NCBI GenBank assembly: GCA_963575745.1 | Contig: CAUYUJ010019928.1 | Location: forward strand, 30,001 to 94,000 | Length of the DNA: 64,000 nucleotides | Origin: Prorocentrum cordatum | Taxonomy: Eukaryota; Sar; Dinophyceae; Prorocentrales; Prorocentraceae | Direction: 5' to 3' | Shown: positions 10,645-19,440 of the stretch, piece after piece | Position numbering within the stretch: the stretch's first letter is position 1 | Layout: every line of letters begins with the position of its first letter | Notes under the pieces: model-generated | Databases searched by the model: none | The model's input: only the letters and a program-made list of their open reading frames with translations | What the model was told of the DNA's origin: nothing | Program-made: the position numbers and the translations under genes

Positions 10645-13600
10645 TCAGGCAGCGAGCTCAGCGGCCAGTGCCGCGCGGGCGCGCGGCCGCGCCGCCTCCG
10701 CCGCCTCCGCCCCCAGCGCTGTGCGCAGCTGGCGCGCGGTGGCCGCCTGCAGGGCCACAGCCAGTTCCGCGCCCCAGCGGCGCGTGAGGGCGCCGGCCGC
10801 GGCAGCGGCGGCAGCGGGGTCGCCCCCTGCGAGCAGTTGCGCCCGGCCCCTCGCCAGCAAGCGCAGGTGGCGCAGGGCGGCTGGGCCGTGGCGCCCGCCC
10901 GTTTCGAGGGCGAGTGGCGCCATCCGCCAGGGCGCTCGCCCGGCAGGGTACCGAGCGTGTTTGTCCGCCTCGGCGCCCTTGTTGACGGCGCCGTCCCGCG
11001 CCGCGGCAGCCTGGAACCCCTCGGCGTCGCCCAGCACGGCGTGCCGCGCGGTGACGTCCAGGAAGACTCGGGGGCAGTCAGCCCGCTGAATCTCCAGGTC
11101 GAGGATGGCTTCCTCGCGCCGGGCTGCGAGCGGGGCGCCGCAGGAGCAAGCCGCGCCCGCTGCCGGCCAGGTCGCCGCCGTGCCGCTCGCCGCGCAGCTG
11201 CTGCAGTGCCAGCGCCAGCGGTCCCAGGCGGGCGCTGGCGTCTGGCGAGCCACCTGGTAGCCGCACTCGGCATGGATGTGCGCCCGAGCCGCTTCCAAAC
11301 CGCCGCTGCGTGCCTTGAGGCCCCCTCCGCGCGGGCGCCGCCAGGCGTGGCGGCCCTTGGCGCAGAGCGGTTCGCCGCAGCGCCGGCCAGCCCGCCCCCC
11401 TGTGCGGGTGCAGTTTGAGCAGGTGGCGCCCGGCGGGGCCGCGTCCTGGCCTAGCAGGCAGCGCGTCGCTGAGCGGTAGGCGGCGTCTTCCATGCGCTGG
11501 CGGGGCTCGCCTGGCGAGGCCGTCTGCCAGGCCGCGGAGTGCGGGCCGCCGCAGGAGCGAAGCAGCGCCCGGTCCTCATCCGAGTCCAGGGGGCCCAGCA
11601 AGGAGGTGTAAGTTTTTTGGTCGATCCTTGCTGTGAGCGTCCTCTGGAGCTTCTTCTGAGGCTCGGTGGCGAGCTCGGCCCAAGTGGGCAGCCTGTCAGG
11701 GCCGGCGCCCCAGCGAGGCGGCGGCGGCGGCAGCGCCGCGAGCCCGGCAAGGCTGCTCCGGCAAGCAGCGGCGAGCGGCAGCGGGCTCGTGTTCAGGTCG
11801 CCCAGGGAGGCCAGCCCCGTCCGCTCCCGCAAGGCGCCCAGGCTCTGCGCCCAGGAGGCCGCCCAGGCCGCCGGGGCCAGCTCCTCCTGGCTGCGAAGGC
11901 CGCGGCCGCCCAAGCGCAGCGGGAGCTGGCAGCGTTGCTTCTGTTGTGGCGTGAGCGGGCCCAGGCGCCCGAGCTCTTCGTAGGCGGCCAGGGGGGCAGC
12001 GTCGTAGGCCGCCGCCGCCGGGCGCGCCTGTTCGGGAGGCGTCGCGCGAAGCGTGTGCGTCAGTTTGCCAGTCCCGCAGTGCCGCAAGAGCAGGGCCGCC
12101 GTCTGCGCAGCAGGCAGGTGCGGGGAGGCCAGCGAGGGCAGCTCGGCCACCTTCGAGAGCAGCCCGGCGGCTCGTGTCGCGGCGGCGTCCTCGGCGCTCT
12201 CCGTGGCGTAGTCGGCTGCGCCCAGGTCTGCCTGGCGCCCCTCGTCCGGGCGCGGCAGCTCCCGCGGCTGTGGCTGCTCGGGGAGCGCGGCTCCAACCAG
12301 CGTTAGGCCTCTCTCTTGCCAGTGCGCCTCCAGGCCAGGCGGGCCAGGGGCGCGGGGTGACCAAGCCTGCGTTTTGCCTGGCTGCAGCTCCAGTCCGAGC
12401 GGGGCAAGCGCGGCCTGCGCCGCTGGCAGCGCCTCCGCAGCGAGCTCTGGCGGCACGAGGACCACTAGGTCGTCCAGGTAGGCGAACACGTGAACTTCGC
12501 CCGGCGGAAGCCCGCGCGCCTCAGCCCGGCGGCGCAGGTCCTCCTCGAGCGCGCGCAAGTAGGGGCGCAGGCCGCAGGCAAAGAGGAGGGGCGCGAGCGG
12601 GTCCCCTTGGTCCACGCAGTCAGTGGCGCGCAGTCGGTGGCAGGCCCCCTTGCTGTCCCAGAAGAAGTACTGCGAGCGGCGCCTGCAGAAGAGCTCTGCG
12701 AAGGGGAGGAGGGGGGGATCCACCTCCTCCAGCTGCTGCAGGCAAGTGGCCCGGCGCGCGGTGCAGAAAGCGTTCTTCGCGTCCAAGGCAGTAACCGCCA
12801 GGTGTGGCGCGTTTTCCAACAGAGCGCGCGCTGAGTGCGCCAGCAGTTCAGTCCCCGCGGCCGTGCCGATGGCGAGCTGCTGTCTGCCGAGCGCGTCTTG
12901 CGAGCGGTCCCGTCGCTCGGTTGCCAGTGCGCGGCCCGCCGAGCGCCGCGGGATGTTCGGCGCCGCGATGGGCCGAACGCCGCGCTCGCCCTTCCGCAGC
13001 GGCGTGAGCATGGAGGTAGCCAGGGCAGCGGCGGCGCTCTCGGGGACTCGCCCCTCAGCCAGGCGGTCGCAGACGCCGCAGAAGGCCCCCAGCGCCCCAG
13101 AATCAGAGAGGACCACCCGCCAGTGCTCGAACCTGCCGCCGCCGACAGCGGCCCCGCTCCCCTTGGGGCTCGCCCGGAGGACCTTCTTCAGCCGCCCGTA
13201 GGAAAGGGGCGCGCCGTCGAGCTGTCGGGCTGGCGGCGGCGCCAGGGCGGGGGCGTCCCTCGGCTGCAGGAGGCCCTGGAGCTGCTGCCCGGTCTCTGGC
13301 GTCAGCGGAGCGAGCCCCGGGCTGCTCGGCAGCGCCGCTGCTCGGGAGTACTCCTCGGCAAGCGCCTTCCGCAGCGCCTCGTCGGCCAGGGTGCTGGCGT
13401 CGTGGTCTGGGCAGCGCCCCTCGCGTCGGGCTTTGGCCAGTGCCCGGCCCGTCCTGCGAGCTTCCGCCAGCAGTTCCCCCCAGCCGCCCCGCTGCAAGGT
13501 CGCGCAGCGCTCTCGCACAAGCCGGGCGCGGTCCAGCGTCTCCGCGGCCGTCCGCCGCGAGCGCCCCCCGCGCAGCCGGAGCGGCGCAGCGAAAAGAAGC

Positions 13601-14190
13601 CTCTCCCGCGGGGGCAGGAGCTTCCAAGCTCTGTCCTCCTGCTGGCTGCCGGCCGCAGCACCGAGGACGGCCTTGCAGACCTCTTCCGTGGCCTGGGCTG
13701 CCGCGGTGCGCGCCCCCCCCGGCACGTAGCGGAGCGTGGGGGCGTCTTCCGCGAGCTCCTCCAGCAGGTCAATCTGGTCCAAGCCCGCCCAGCAGGGGTC
13801 GGCCAAGTCGCGGAGCGGGAATGCTGCGGCAGCGGGCGTCGCGGCGGCCGCGGGCGCAGCGGCTGCGGGCGCGGCGGCCGCGGGCGCAGCGGGCGGCGCC
13901 AGGGCGGCGGCGGGCGCGGCGCCTGCGGCAGCGGGCGCCCCTTCTCCAGCAGGCGGCGGTGCGGCGGCGGCGGCGCAGGTGCGGCAGAGGAGCGCCTCGC
14001 AGCTTTCGCAGTGGTGGAGCCAGCCGCCAGGCCCAGCCCTCCCGAAGCAGGCAGCGCAAGTCTCTCCAGGCAAGGTTCGCGCAGCGCGGAGCGGGCCCCG
14101 GCAGCCTGGGCAGAGCAGCGGCGCCCCCCCGAGCGGCCCAGGGTTGCTGGCCTCGCCGACCCGCAGGCCGGCGTAGCCGCAGCGTCGCCT
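10645..14190 (-). CDS. Element 2 ORF2: zinc finger, reverse transcriptase, restriction-like endonuclease
   Basis: The frame is open to 15588, but recognisable protein begins just after the ORF1 stop with GYAGLRVGEASNPGP (about 14175-14130). Next is a Cys/His cluster of PHD/B-box type (C-x2-C, C-x2-C, HHC-x2-C, C-x2-C; 14118-13975), then an Ala/Pro linker. RT motifs follow: RPIAAPN (about 12975), VTALDAKNAF (motif A, about 12780), DQGDPLAPLLF (motif B, about 12600), FAYLDDLVVL (motif C, about 12475) and LGLELQPGKTQAW (motif D/E). The C-terminus has CxxC and RHAWRRPRGGG zinc-finger-like segments. An endonuclease-like region follows with VFLDVTARH (about 11050), ADKHARYP (about 10960) and PLALETGGR (about 10905). 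All key RT residues are present, so this copy may be active or recent. No ATG lies at the junction; initiation may be by frameshift or by re-initiation. Confidence 0.8.
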   Translation of the reverse strand, partial: RRRCGYAGLRVGEASNPGPLGGAPLLCPGCRGPLRAARTLPGETCAACFGRAGPGGWLHHCESCEALLCRTCAAAAAPPPAGEGAPAAAGAAPAAALAPPAAPAAAAPAAAAPAAAATPAAAAFPLRDLADPCWAGLDQIDLLEELAEDAPTLRYVPGGARTAAAQATEEVCKAVLGAAAGSQQEDRAWKLLPPRERLLFAAPLRLRGGRSRRTAAETLDRARLVRERCATLQRGGWGELLAEARRTGRALAKARREGRCPDHDASTLADEALRKALAEEYSRAAALPSSPGLAPLTPETGQQLQGLLQPRDAPALAPPPARQLDGAPLSYGRLKKVLRASPKGSGAAVGGGRFEHWRVVLSDSGALGAFCGVCDRLAEGRVPESAAAALATSMLTPLRKGERGVRPIAAPNIPRRSAGRALATERRDRSQDALGRQQLAIGTAAGTELLAHSARALLENAPHLAVTALDAKNAFCTARRATCLQQLEEVDPPLLPFAELFCRRRSQYFFWDSKGACHRLRATDCVDQGDPLAPLLFACGLRPYLRALEEDLRRRAEARGLPPGEVHVFAYLDDLVVLVPPELAAEALPAAQAALAPLGLELQPGKTQAWSPRAPGPPGLEAHWQERGLTLVGAALPEQPQPRELPRPDEGRQADLGAADYATESAEDAAATRAAGLLSKVAELPSLASPHLPAAQTAALLLRHCGTGKLTHTLRATPPEQARPAAAAYDAAPLAAYEELGRLGPLTPQQKQRCQLPLRLGGRGLRSQEELAPAAWAASWAQSLGALRERTGLASLGDLNTSPLPLAAACRSSLAGLAALPPPPPRWGAGPDRLPTWAELATEPQKKLQRTLTARIDQKTYTSLLGPLDSDEDRALLRSCGGPHSAAWQTASPGEPRQRMEDAAYRSATRCLLGQDAAPPGATCSNCTRTGGRAGRRCGEPLCAKGRHAWRRPRGGGLKARSGGLEAARAHIHAECGYQVARQTPAPAWDRWRWHCSSCAASGTAATWPAAGAACSCGAPLAARREEAILDLEIQRADCPRVFLDVTARHAVLGDAEGFQAAAARDGAVNKGAEADKHARYPAGRAPWRMAPLALETGGRHGPAALRHLRLLARGRAQLLAGGDPAAAAAAAGALTRRWGAELAVALQAATARQLRTALGAEAAEAARPRARAALAAELAA

Positions 14191-15212
14191 CAGCGGCCCG
14201 GCGTGCGGCTGCGGCGGCGCGGCTGCCCAGGAGGTGGGGCGGCGGCCCCTCCGGCGACCCCCCGGCGAGCGCCGCGCAAGCGGCGAGCGGCGGCGAGGAG
14301 GGCGTCGTCGGTGTTTGCTTCCTCGAGCTGCTCCAGGGCTTCCTCCTCCTCGGAAGCCTCGTCGAGCTCTGCGTCCGTGTCGGCGCCCGCCAGCCTCGCG
14401 TCGTCGGGCGGCGCCGGTCCAGGCCCCGCTGCTTCCAGGGCGGCGTGCGCCGCGGCCATCGCCGCCAGCAGCGGCTGTGGGGGAGCGCCGCCCCAAGCCT
14501 GCGCCCCGGCGGGCCCGCGCGCGTGGAGCTCCAGGCGGTCCAAGAGTTCGCGCGTGGCGAGCAGCAGCTGCTCCGCCCCAGCGTCCCGCGCGGGCGCTGC
14601 CTCGTTTGCGCCGCGGGCCGCTGCCTCGGCAGCCGCCGTCTGGGCAGCCTCCTCCTCGCGGGCCGCTGCCTCGGCAGCCGCCGCAGCGGCGTGGGCGGCC
14701 TCCGCCCGGCGTGTCGCGGCCGCCAGCGCCTCGTCCGCGGCCGTCGCCGCAACTGCGGCTTTCCGCGCTGCCGCCCGGAGCCCCTCCAGGCGGTTGCCAG
14801 AGCGCTGCTGCGCCTGGCGCGCGCGGGCGGCGGCTTCCTCTTGCTCCAGCGCCTCCAAGGCAGCCTTCGGCGCGCCAGCCCTGCGAGCGACCGCCGTGGC
14901 CTTGCGAAAAGCGTCGGCTTGGGCCCCTGGCCGCGGCGGCCGGGCGCCAGGCAAGTCTGGCCAAGCCGCGGGCGTGGCTTCGCCAGCGGCGGCTGGCGCG
15001 GGCGGCGGGCAGCCCACTGGCGCGCCGCTCCGGGCGGCGTCGCACTTGCGACAGTGCGTGCGTTCCGCCGCGCGCCGAGGCGGAGGGTCCGGCTGCTGCC
15101 TCGCACCGCGCCGGCCGCCTCCCCCGAAGAGGCTTCGCAGCAGGTCCGCGGCCAGTTCGGCGTCGCCTGCCTTGCGGCCCTGGCGGCGCCTTTCGACTTT
15201 CTGCCATGCCAT
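14190..15212 (-). CDS. Element 2 ORF1: coiled-coil, probable RNA-binding protein
   Basis: A 340-residue product starting MAWQKVERRRQG. Basic N-terminus; a C-x2-C pair (THCRKC, about residues 52-57); a long Ala/Glu/Arg-rich predicted coiled coil (about residues 95-240); an acidic patch with SEEEEALEQLEE near residue 290; and a basic RRRSRTPGR tail ending at TGA. The coiled coil plus basic ends suit oligomerisation on element RNA, as in other LINE ORF1 proteins. I chose the Met at 15212 because the periodic Ala/Glu pattern and the Cys pair follow it in one frame, whereas upstream sequence is low-complexity. ORF2 continues directly downstream in the -1 frame. Confidence 0.7.
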   Translation of the reverse strand: MAWQKVERRRQGRKAGDAELAADLLRSLFGGGGRRGARQQPDPPPRRAAERTHCRKCDAARSGAPVGCPPPAPAAAGEATPAAWPDLPGARPPRPGAQADAFRKATAVARRAGAPKAALEALEQEEAAARARQAQQRSGNRLEGLRAAARKAAVAATAADEALAAATRRAEAAHAAAAAAEAAAREEEAAQTAAAEAAARGANEAAPARDAGAEQLLLATRELLDRLELHARGPAGAQAWGGAPPQPLLAAMAAAHAALEAAGPGPAPPDDARLAGADTDAELDEASEEEEALEQLEEANTDDALLAAARRLRGARRGVAGGAAAPPPGQPRRRSRTPGR

Positions 15213-15464
15213 CCCGATTCGCTCGGAGCCTCCAGGGGGGCAGGATCAGGAAAGGCAGAGGCAAGGATGCAAGGATACGGTCGGGGGTCGCCACCCCGTC
15301 CAGAATCCAGAAGCTGCCTCCAGTGCCGCGGCCGCCGCCTGCCAGCGCGCCCGCTCCAGCAGGAGCCCAGGCGATGGCGCGGCGAGGGGGGGGGAGGCAA
15401 GAAGGCGAAGGGGCAAAGTGGGAGAGGAAGGAGGGCACGGCCGGGCAACGGCTGCGCGCGACTT

Positions 15465-15535
15465 GAGCTCCTCCTCCTCCTCCTCCTCCTCCTCCTCCTC
15501 CCCATCCTCCTCCTCCTCCCCCCTCCTCCCCATCG
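15465..15535. repeat. TCC microsatellite at the 5' end of element 2
   Basis: TCC units interrupted by CCA and CCC. It lies about 250 bases upstream (minus-strand sense) of the ORF1 start. Confidence 0.9.
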
Positions 15536-15899
15536 GATCGGCCGTACTTTGAGCGATCTCGAAAGTAGGGCGGAACTTCCCGCCCCATTCAAGATCCTTA
15601 GATGCCGATTTTCGCCCTGCTTTGCTGTCGCTGTTTCTGCCATACTTTTCCTTGGGCGGAAATGCCTGTTTTCGTATCGTTTGAGGTGCAATTCTGATAC
15701 AATCCCTGGTCGGAGAATGAGCCAACATATGGCGGATCCAGAGTCCGTGCCCCCCGCGAAAGCTTAAAACTTGTTCTCTGGCGATTCTTCAGAAATATAC
15801 TGTCGCCGTGCATGCTTATTCCCGTGATCTGTTTCAGGATCGGCCCTGGATCGATTGGGCGTTGCGTTGCGTTGCCGCCCCCCCCTCGAGGTCTCACAC
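15536..15899. other. Spacer, no gene seen
   Basis: Less GC-rich than its surroundings. No open frame with a recognisable motif. Confidence 0.5.
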
Positions 15900-16083
15900 A
15901 TGGGGACCGAGTAGATGAAGTCGAAGGATCGCGCCGCATCGCCGATGCATTGGCGTTGCATCGGCGACGTCGGCGGTGCATCAGCGACGTTGGCGCGGAG
16001 GACATCGGGCTCCACACCGAGCTGCATCGTCGATGCATCGGCGATGCGGCGCGATCCTCCGACCCCGTCCACTCGGACCCCAT
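15900..16083. repeat. Fold-back element, GATGCAT family, copy 1
   Basis: Arms 15900-15950 and 16033-16083 are reverse complements at 45 of 51 positions. The 25 bases next to the loop, ending GCCGATGCAT, match perfectly. The 82-base loop contains further GATGCA/TGCATC repeats. It looks like a non-autonomous inverted-repeat element. Confidence 0.8.
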
Positions 16084-16980
16084 TTGGGACTGGGGGGTCT
16101 GAACTGTTTGGGACCCCAGAAAATTGATGAGGGGGGCTGCAGCCAAGTCCGCTCAACATCGGTCCCCGGGACTCCTCCTGAAGCCCATCGGGTGCAATCT
16201 TTTTAGCCCCGCATCCGTTTCTGACGGTCCCAGGACTCAAAAACGGCCCCCAAAGGCCGAACAAGGCAGAAGACCTTCCCGAACCCAGAACCTCGAACCT
16301 GCCCTCCCGTCCTGCTGGCCGGAACCGGTGCTGGGCCACCTCAGACCCCCAGACGGTGCTGCGGCTCGATGTGGAACCCGCTGTTTTCCGCGCCCTCGTC
16401 GCCGATGCCTCGCCGATGGATCGCCGATGCATCGGCGATGCGGCCGCTAGGGCGCGGGAGCAAGCCGCTGGCAGATGAGCGACTCCCGAGCGGCGCCCGC
16501 ACGGCGTGAGGCCCCGAGCTCCGCCGCGTGAGATCGAGCTCGCTGGGGAGCAAGCTCGGACTAGACACGTGATCTGCGGGCCCTCCGACCCCATCCCCAG
16601 AACGTAGGGTGGGGGGGAGGGGGGACCTGGACCCCCCCCGCCCTCCCTAAAGCGACGGCGACGACGACGGCGACGTCGGCGACCACGGCGACGACGACGG
16701 CGACGACGACGGCGACCACGACGGCGACCACGACGGCGACCACGACGACGACGGCGGCGGCGACGAACGACGACCGTACTCCAGGGCCCCGCCCCCCCCT
16801 GGCGCAAGGCCACCACCCCCGCGCGGCGCGGGTCCTCGGCGGGGCGTCGCCGCGGGTGCTCGGGGCCTCGCCGGGAACGCTGGCGCCCCGGATGTGGGCC
16901 CGCATCATCTCGCAGTGCGCCTGCCGGAGGAGGGCAGCGAAGAGAATCTCGATTCACGCGCACAGTCGTCTTGATGACAA
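16084..16980. repeat. Repeat-rich spacer with ACG/CGACGG tract
   Basis: A degenerate CGACGG/CGACCA tract fills 16638-16760. The segment around 16220-16270 (CCCAGGACTC, ACGGCCCCCAAAGGCCGA) resembles 24550-24620, so it may be another dispersed repeat. No gene is seen. Confidence 0.5.
16367..16448. repeat. GATGCAT-family repeat, copy 2 (partial)
   Basis: The + strand matches the reverse complement of the loop and one arm of the element at 15900-16083, from GTGGA-CCCG through TCCGCGCC to GATGCATCGGCGATGCGGC. It is therefore a partial copy in the opposite orientation. Confidence 0.6.
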
Positions 16981-16984
16981 CTCG

Positions 16985-18570
16985 AGCGCATGCCTCGTAC
17001 GTGAATGAATGGGAAGGAAGCCTCACGGGTCCCACCCTCCCCATGGGGCCGCTACGAATCCGAGCAGGTCGTCGGCAAACTCTGCCAGGCATACAACTTG
17101 AGCAACCCAAAGGGGCACATCGTGAGGAAGCCTCGATCGGGGACTTCGTCTATGTGAATTGTCAGGAACTCTCAGGCGTGAGCCCCCTCCCTATGGGGCC
17201 CGCACTTCAAATTATTCATCCGAACGGGTCACCGCCATGTTCTACCAGGTGCAGCAATTGAACACCCCAAGGGGTCAAGCCGTGAAAATGGCTCAAGCGG
17301 GTTCTTCGTCTGTGACGGAATTGCGAAAAAGTCTCACGCGGGAGCCACTTCCTTCCCTATGGGGCCCACACTTCATGTTACTAATCCGCGCGGGCCATCG
17401 GCAGACTTTACAAGGCACATCATTGGAGCACTTCAAAGAGGCACATCGTGAGGATGTCTCGGGCGAGGGCCACGTCTGTGAGTGAACAGGAAAAACGTGT
17501 CAAGCGCGAGTCCCCTGTTTATGGCGCCCGCGGGTCATGTGATGAATCCGAACGGGTCATCGGCAAACTCTACCAGGCATACCGTTTGAGCGCCCCAAGG
17601 GCGAAGCGTGAGGATGTCCGGAGCAGTGGCTTTGTCAGTGAATGAATGGACAGTAAGGCTCCGGAGGGAACCTTCACCCCATGGGTCCCGCACTTATTTT
17701 CTCTGCGCACATCCCGCGCACGATGTCGGCTGACCTCCTCTTCTTCACCACCACCATCACCATCACCATCACGCTCACCATCACCATCATCATTATCATC
17801 ATCATCAACAACATCGTCATCATTTTCATCATCTTTCCCCCAATCCCATCATCAACACCATCATCATCGTCATCATCGTGCTCATCATTTTCATCACCAT
17901 CACCACGATATCATAGCCACCACCATCATCATACTGAAATCATCATCGTCCTCATCATCGTTACTACCACCACTCTGCTTACCATCGCCATCATCATTGG
18001 AAACAACATCACGATCAAACTGTCGCCATGACGATTGTGAGTGAAGTGTGAAGGCGTCTCAACGGAGAGTCCCCTATATATGGAGGGCGCACATCATGTT
18101 ACGAATCCGAATGGGTCATCGTCACCCTCTACCAGGCATAGCTGTTGGACACCCCAAGGGCGCAAGGCGCGAAAATGTCCCAAACGGGGGCTTCGTTTGC
18201 GAGTGAATAGCGAAGAAATTTCAAGCGGGATCCCCTCCCTGTGAGGCCCGCTGGTCGTGTAATCAACCCAAACGGGTCACCGACAGCCTCCACCATCCAT
18301 AGTGTTTGAACATCTCAAAGAGGCACATCGTGAAAATGCTTTCGATAATTTCGGCTCAAAGTGAACAGCGACGATATCTCAGGCGGGGGCCATTTCCCAA
18401 AGGGGCCCGCACCTCATGTTACTAATCCGAGCGGGTCATCGGCAAACTGCGCAAAGCATGATTAGCGTTTGAACAGCCCACTGGGGCAAATCGCGAATAT
18501 GTCTCGAGCGGGCGAGGGGGTCTCAAGCGGGAGCCCCTCCCCCTGGGGCCCGCAGGTCATGTTACCAATC
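16985..18570. repeat. Tandem array of about 160-bp units
   Basis: About nine diverged units of roughly 155-170 bp. Each has a CCCCTCCCTATGGGGCCCGC segment, then GTTACTAATCCGA-CGGGTCATCGGCAAACT, an ACCAGGCATA segment and a CATCGTGAGGATGTC segment (landmarks near 17040, 17190, 17358, 17515, 17680, 18080, 18240, 18400 and 18545). One unit is interrupted by a CAT-rich microsatellite. Units are not a multiple of three and contain stops in all frames, so they are non-coding. Confidence 0.8.
17745..18000. repeat. CAT/TCA microsatellite inside the 160-bp array
   Basis: An imperfect ATC/CAT tract of about 250 bases lies within one unit of the array, enlarging the spacing between neighbouring units to about 400 bp. 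Confidence 0.85.
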
Positions 18571-18679
18571 TGAACGGGTCATCGGGTACCTGTGACTGCG
18601 GTCACTTTTGGCCTCTTGCCTCTCGATTATGGCGGAAGTATCGAGCGGGAGCCTCGTCTGCGAGTGAACGGCGAACCAG

Positions 18680-18850
18680 TGCATGCGGAACATGCTGATC
18701 CTGCGGCCGCCCACACGAAAGTTCTTGGAGCGCGGGCCGCCGGCTTCCCTGCAGAAGGTGCTCAGGGAATTCGGCAAGAGAGCGGGGAGCTCCAAGGCTG
18801 AGGTGGAGCAACTCGGGGCAGAGCTGGGAATCGCGCTTCGTCCCGCGTGA
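18680..18850 (+). CDS. Possible terminal exon of an unidentified gene
   Basis: From Met at 18683 a 55-residue frame runs to TGA at 18848-18850. It begins MRNMLILRPPTRKFLERG and ends with a charged helix containing KAEVEQLGAELG. Unlike most frames here it is not low-complexity: it mixes hydrophobic, Lys, Glu and Arg residues in helical order. CCAG at 18676-18679 just before it could be a 3' splice site. I do not recognise the family. It may be the last exon of a gene whose other exons are unidentified, or a chance frame. Confidence 0.3.
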   Translation, partial: CMRNMLILRPPTRKFLERGPPASLQKVLREFGKRAGSSKAEVEQLGAELGIALRPA

Positions 18851-19440
18851 GCGCGGCCGCGACTAGCTGAAGACCTGCGGGGTTGTCCCAACGGCTTGCT
18901 CCCGCGTCCTAGCCGCTCGTGGGGGTGTCCCAACGGCCTGGCCCACGGGGTTGTCCCAGCGGCTTTGCGCTCTGGCCATCGGAAAACGCGTCCATGCTGG
19001 CCGTAACGACAACGGCGCCAAGGAACATCGACCTGCGTGCCCTTGCTAAGAGGGCGGATGGGGAGAGGTGGATGGGGGAGAAGCAAGCAAGCAAACAATA
19101 ACCATAGGATCCATGAAAGTGCTACATATCACGCACAGCCAAAAAGTTGGATCTAGGTGCCCTCAAATGGCAGCCTCCTCAAGGGTCACTCCCGCAGGCG
19201 GGGCACGCACAGGCCCAGCGACGGCCCAGTGAGGCGATGGCCTCTCGGGGGCCGGTGGCGCTGCCCGTCCATAGCAAGAAACCCACTTAGAGCTAGGGGA
19301 CTACCCCCTCCCCCTCCCGCGCCCTCTCGGCTTGGCTCGGGGTCTAGGAGCGAAAACTCGACGGGCGTCTTCTGCGGCGCCTTCTAAATATGCTGGTCAG
19401 TGCTATGTGTGAGAACAGGCAGCCTCACTTCCGAAACAAC
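18851..19440. other. Spacer, no gene seen
   Basis: Contains three short direct repeats of GGGGTTGTCCCAACGGC type (18878-18965). Nothing else is recognisable. Confidence 0.5.

Larger units (their letters stand above)
10600..15460 (-). mobile_element. Near-intact two-ORF retroelement with restriction-like endonuclease (element 2)
   Basis: Minus-strand unit of ORF1 (15212-14190) and ORF2 (about 14190-10645) without visible internal stops, flanked by GGA/TCC microsatellites at 15465-15535 and 10351-10485. ORF2 carries a zinc finger, a complete RT motif series and a C-terminal Cys/His plus PD-(D/E)XK-like region, the layout known from R2/NeSL-type elements that use a restriction-like rather than an APE endonuclease. 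Precise termini and target-site duplications could not be placed because both ends run into microsatellites. Confidence 0.8.

Noticed and set aside
12835-15552. Long plus-strand frames over element 2
   Set aside because: They are antisense shadows of the RT ORF; Arg/Ala/Gly-rich without motifs.
14190-15588. N-terminal extension of element 2 ORF2 upstream of 14190
   Set aside because: The frame is open but Arg/Gly-rich and low-complexity, and it overlaps the more convincing ORF1; openness is due to GC content.
17286-17300. Spliced-leader relict (TGGCTCAAG), also near 37422
   Set aside because: Only nine matching bases, expected by chance; the preceding leader sequence is absent, and the first lies within a satellite unit.
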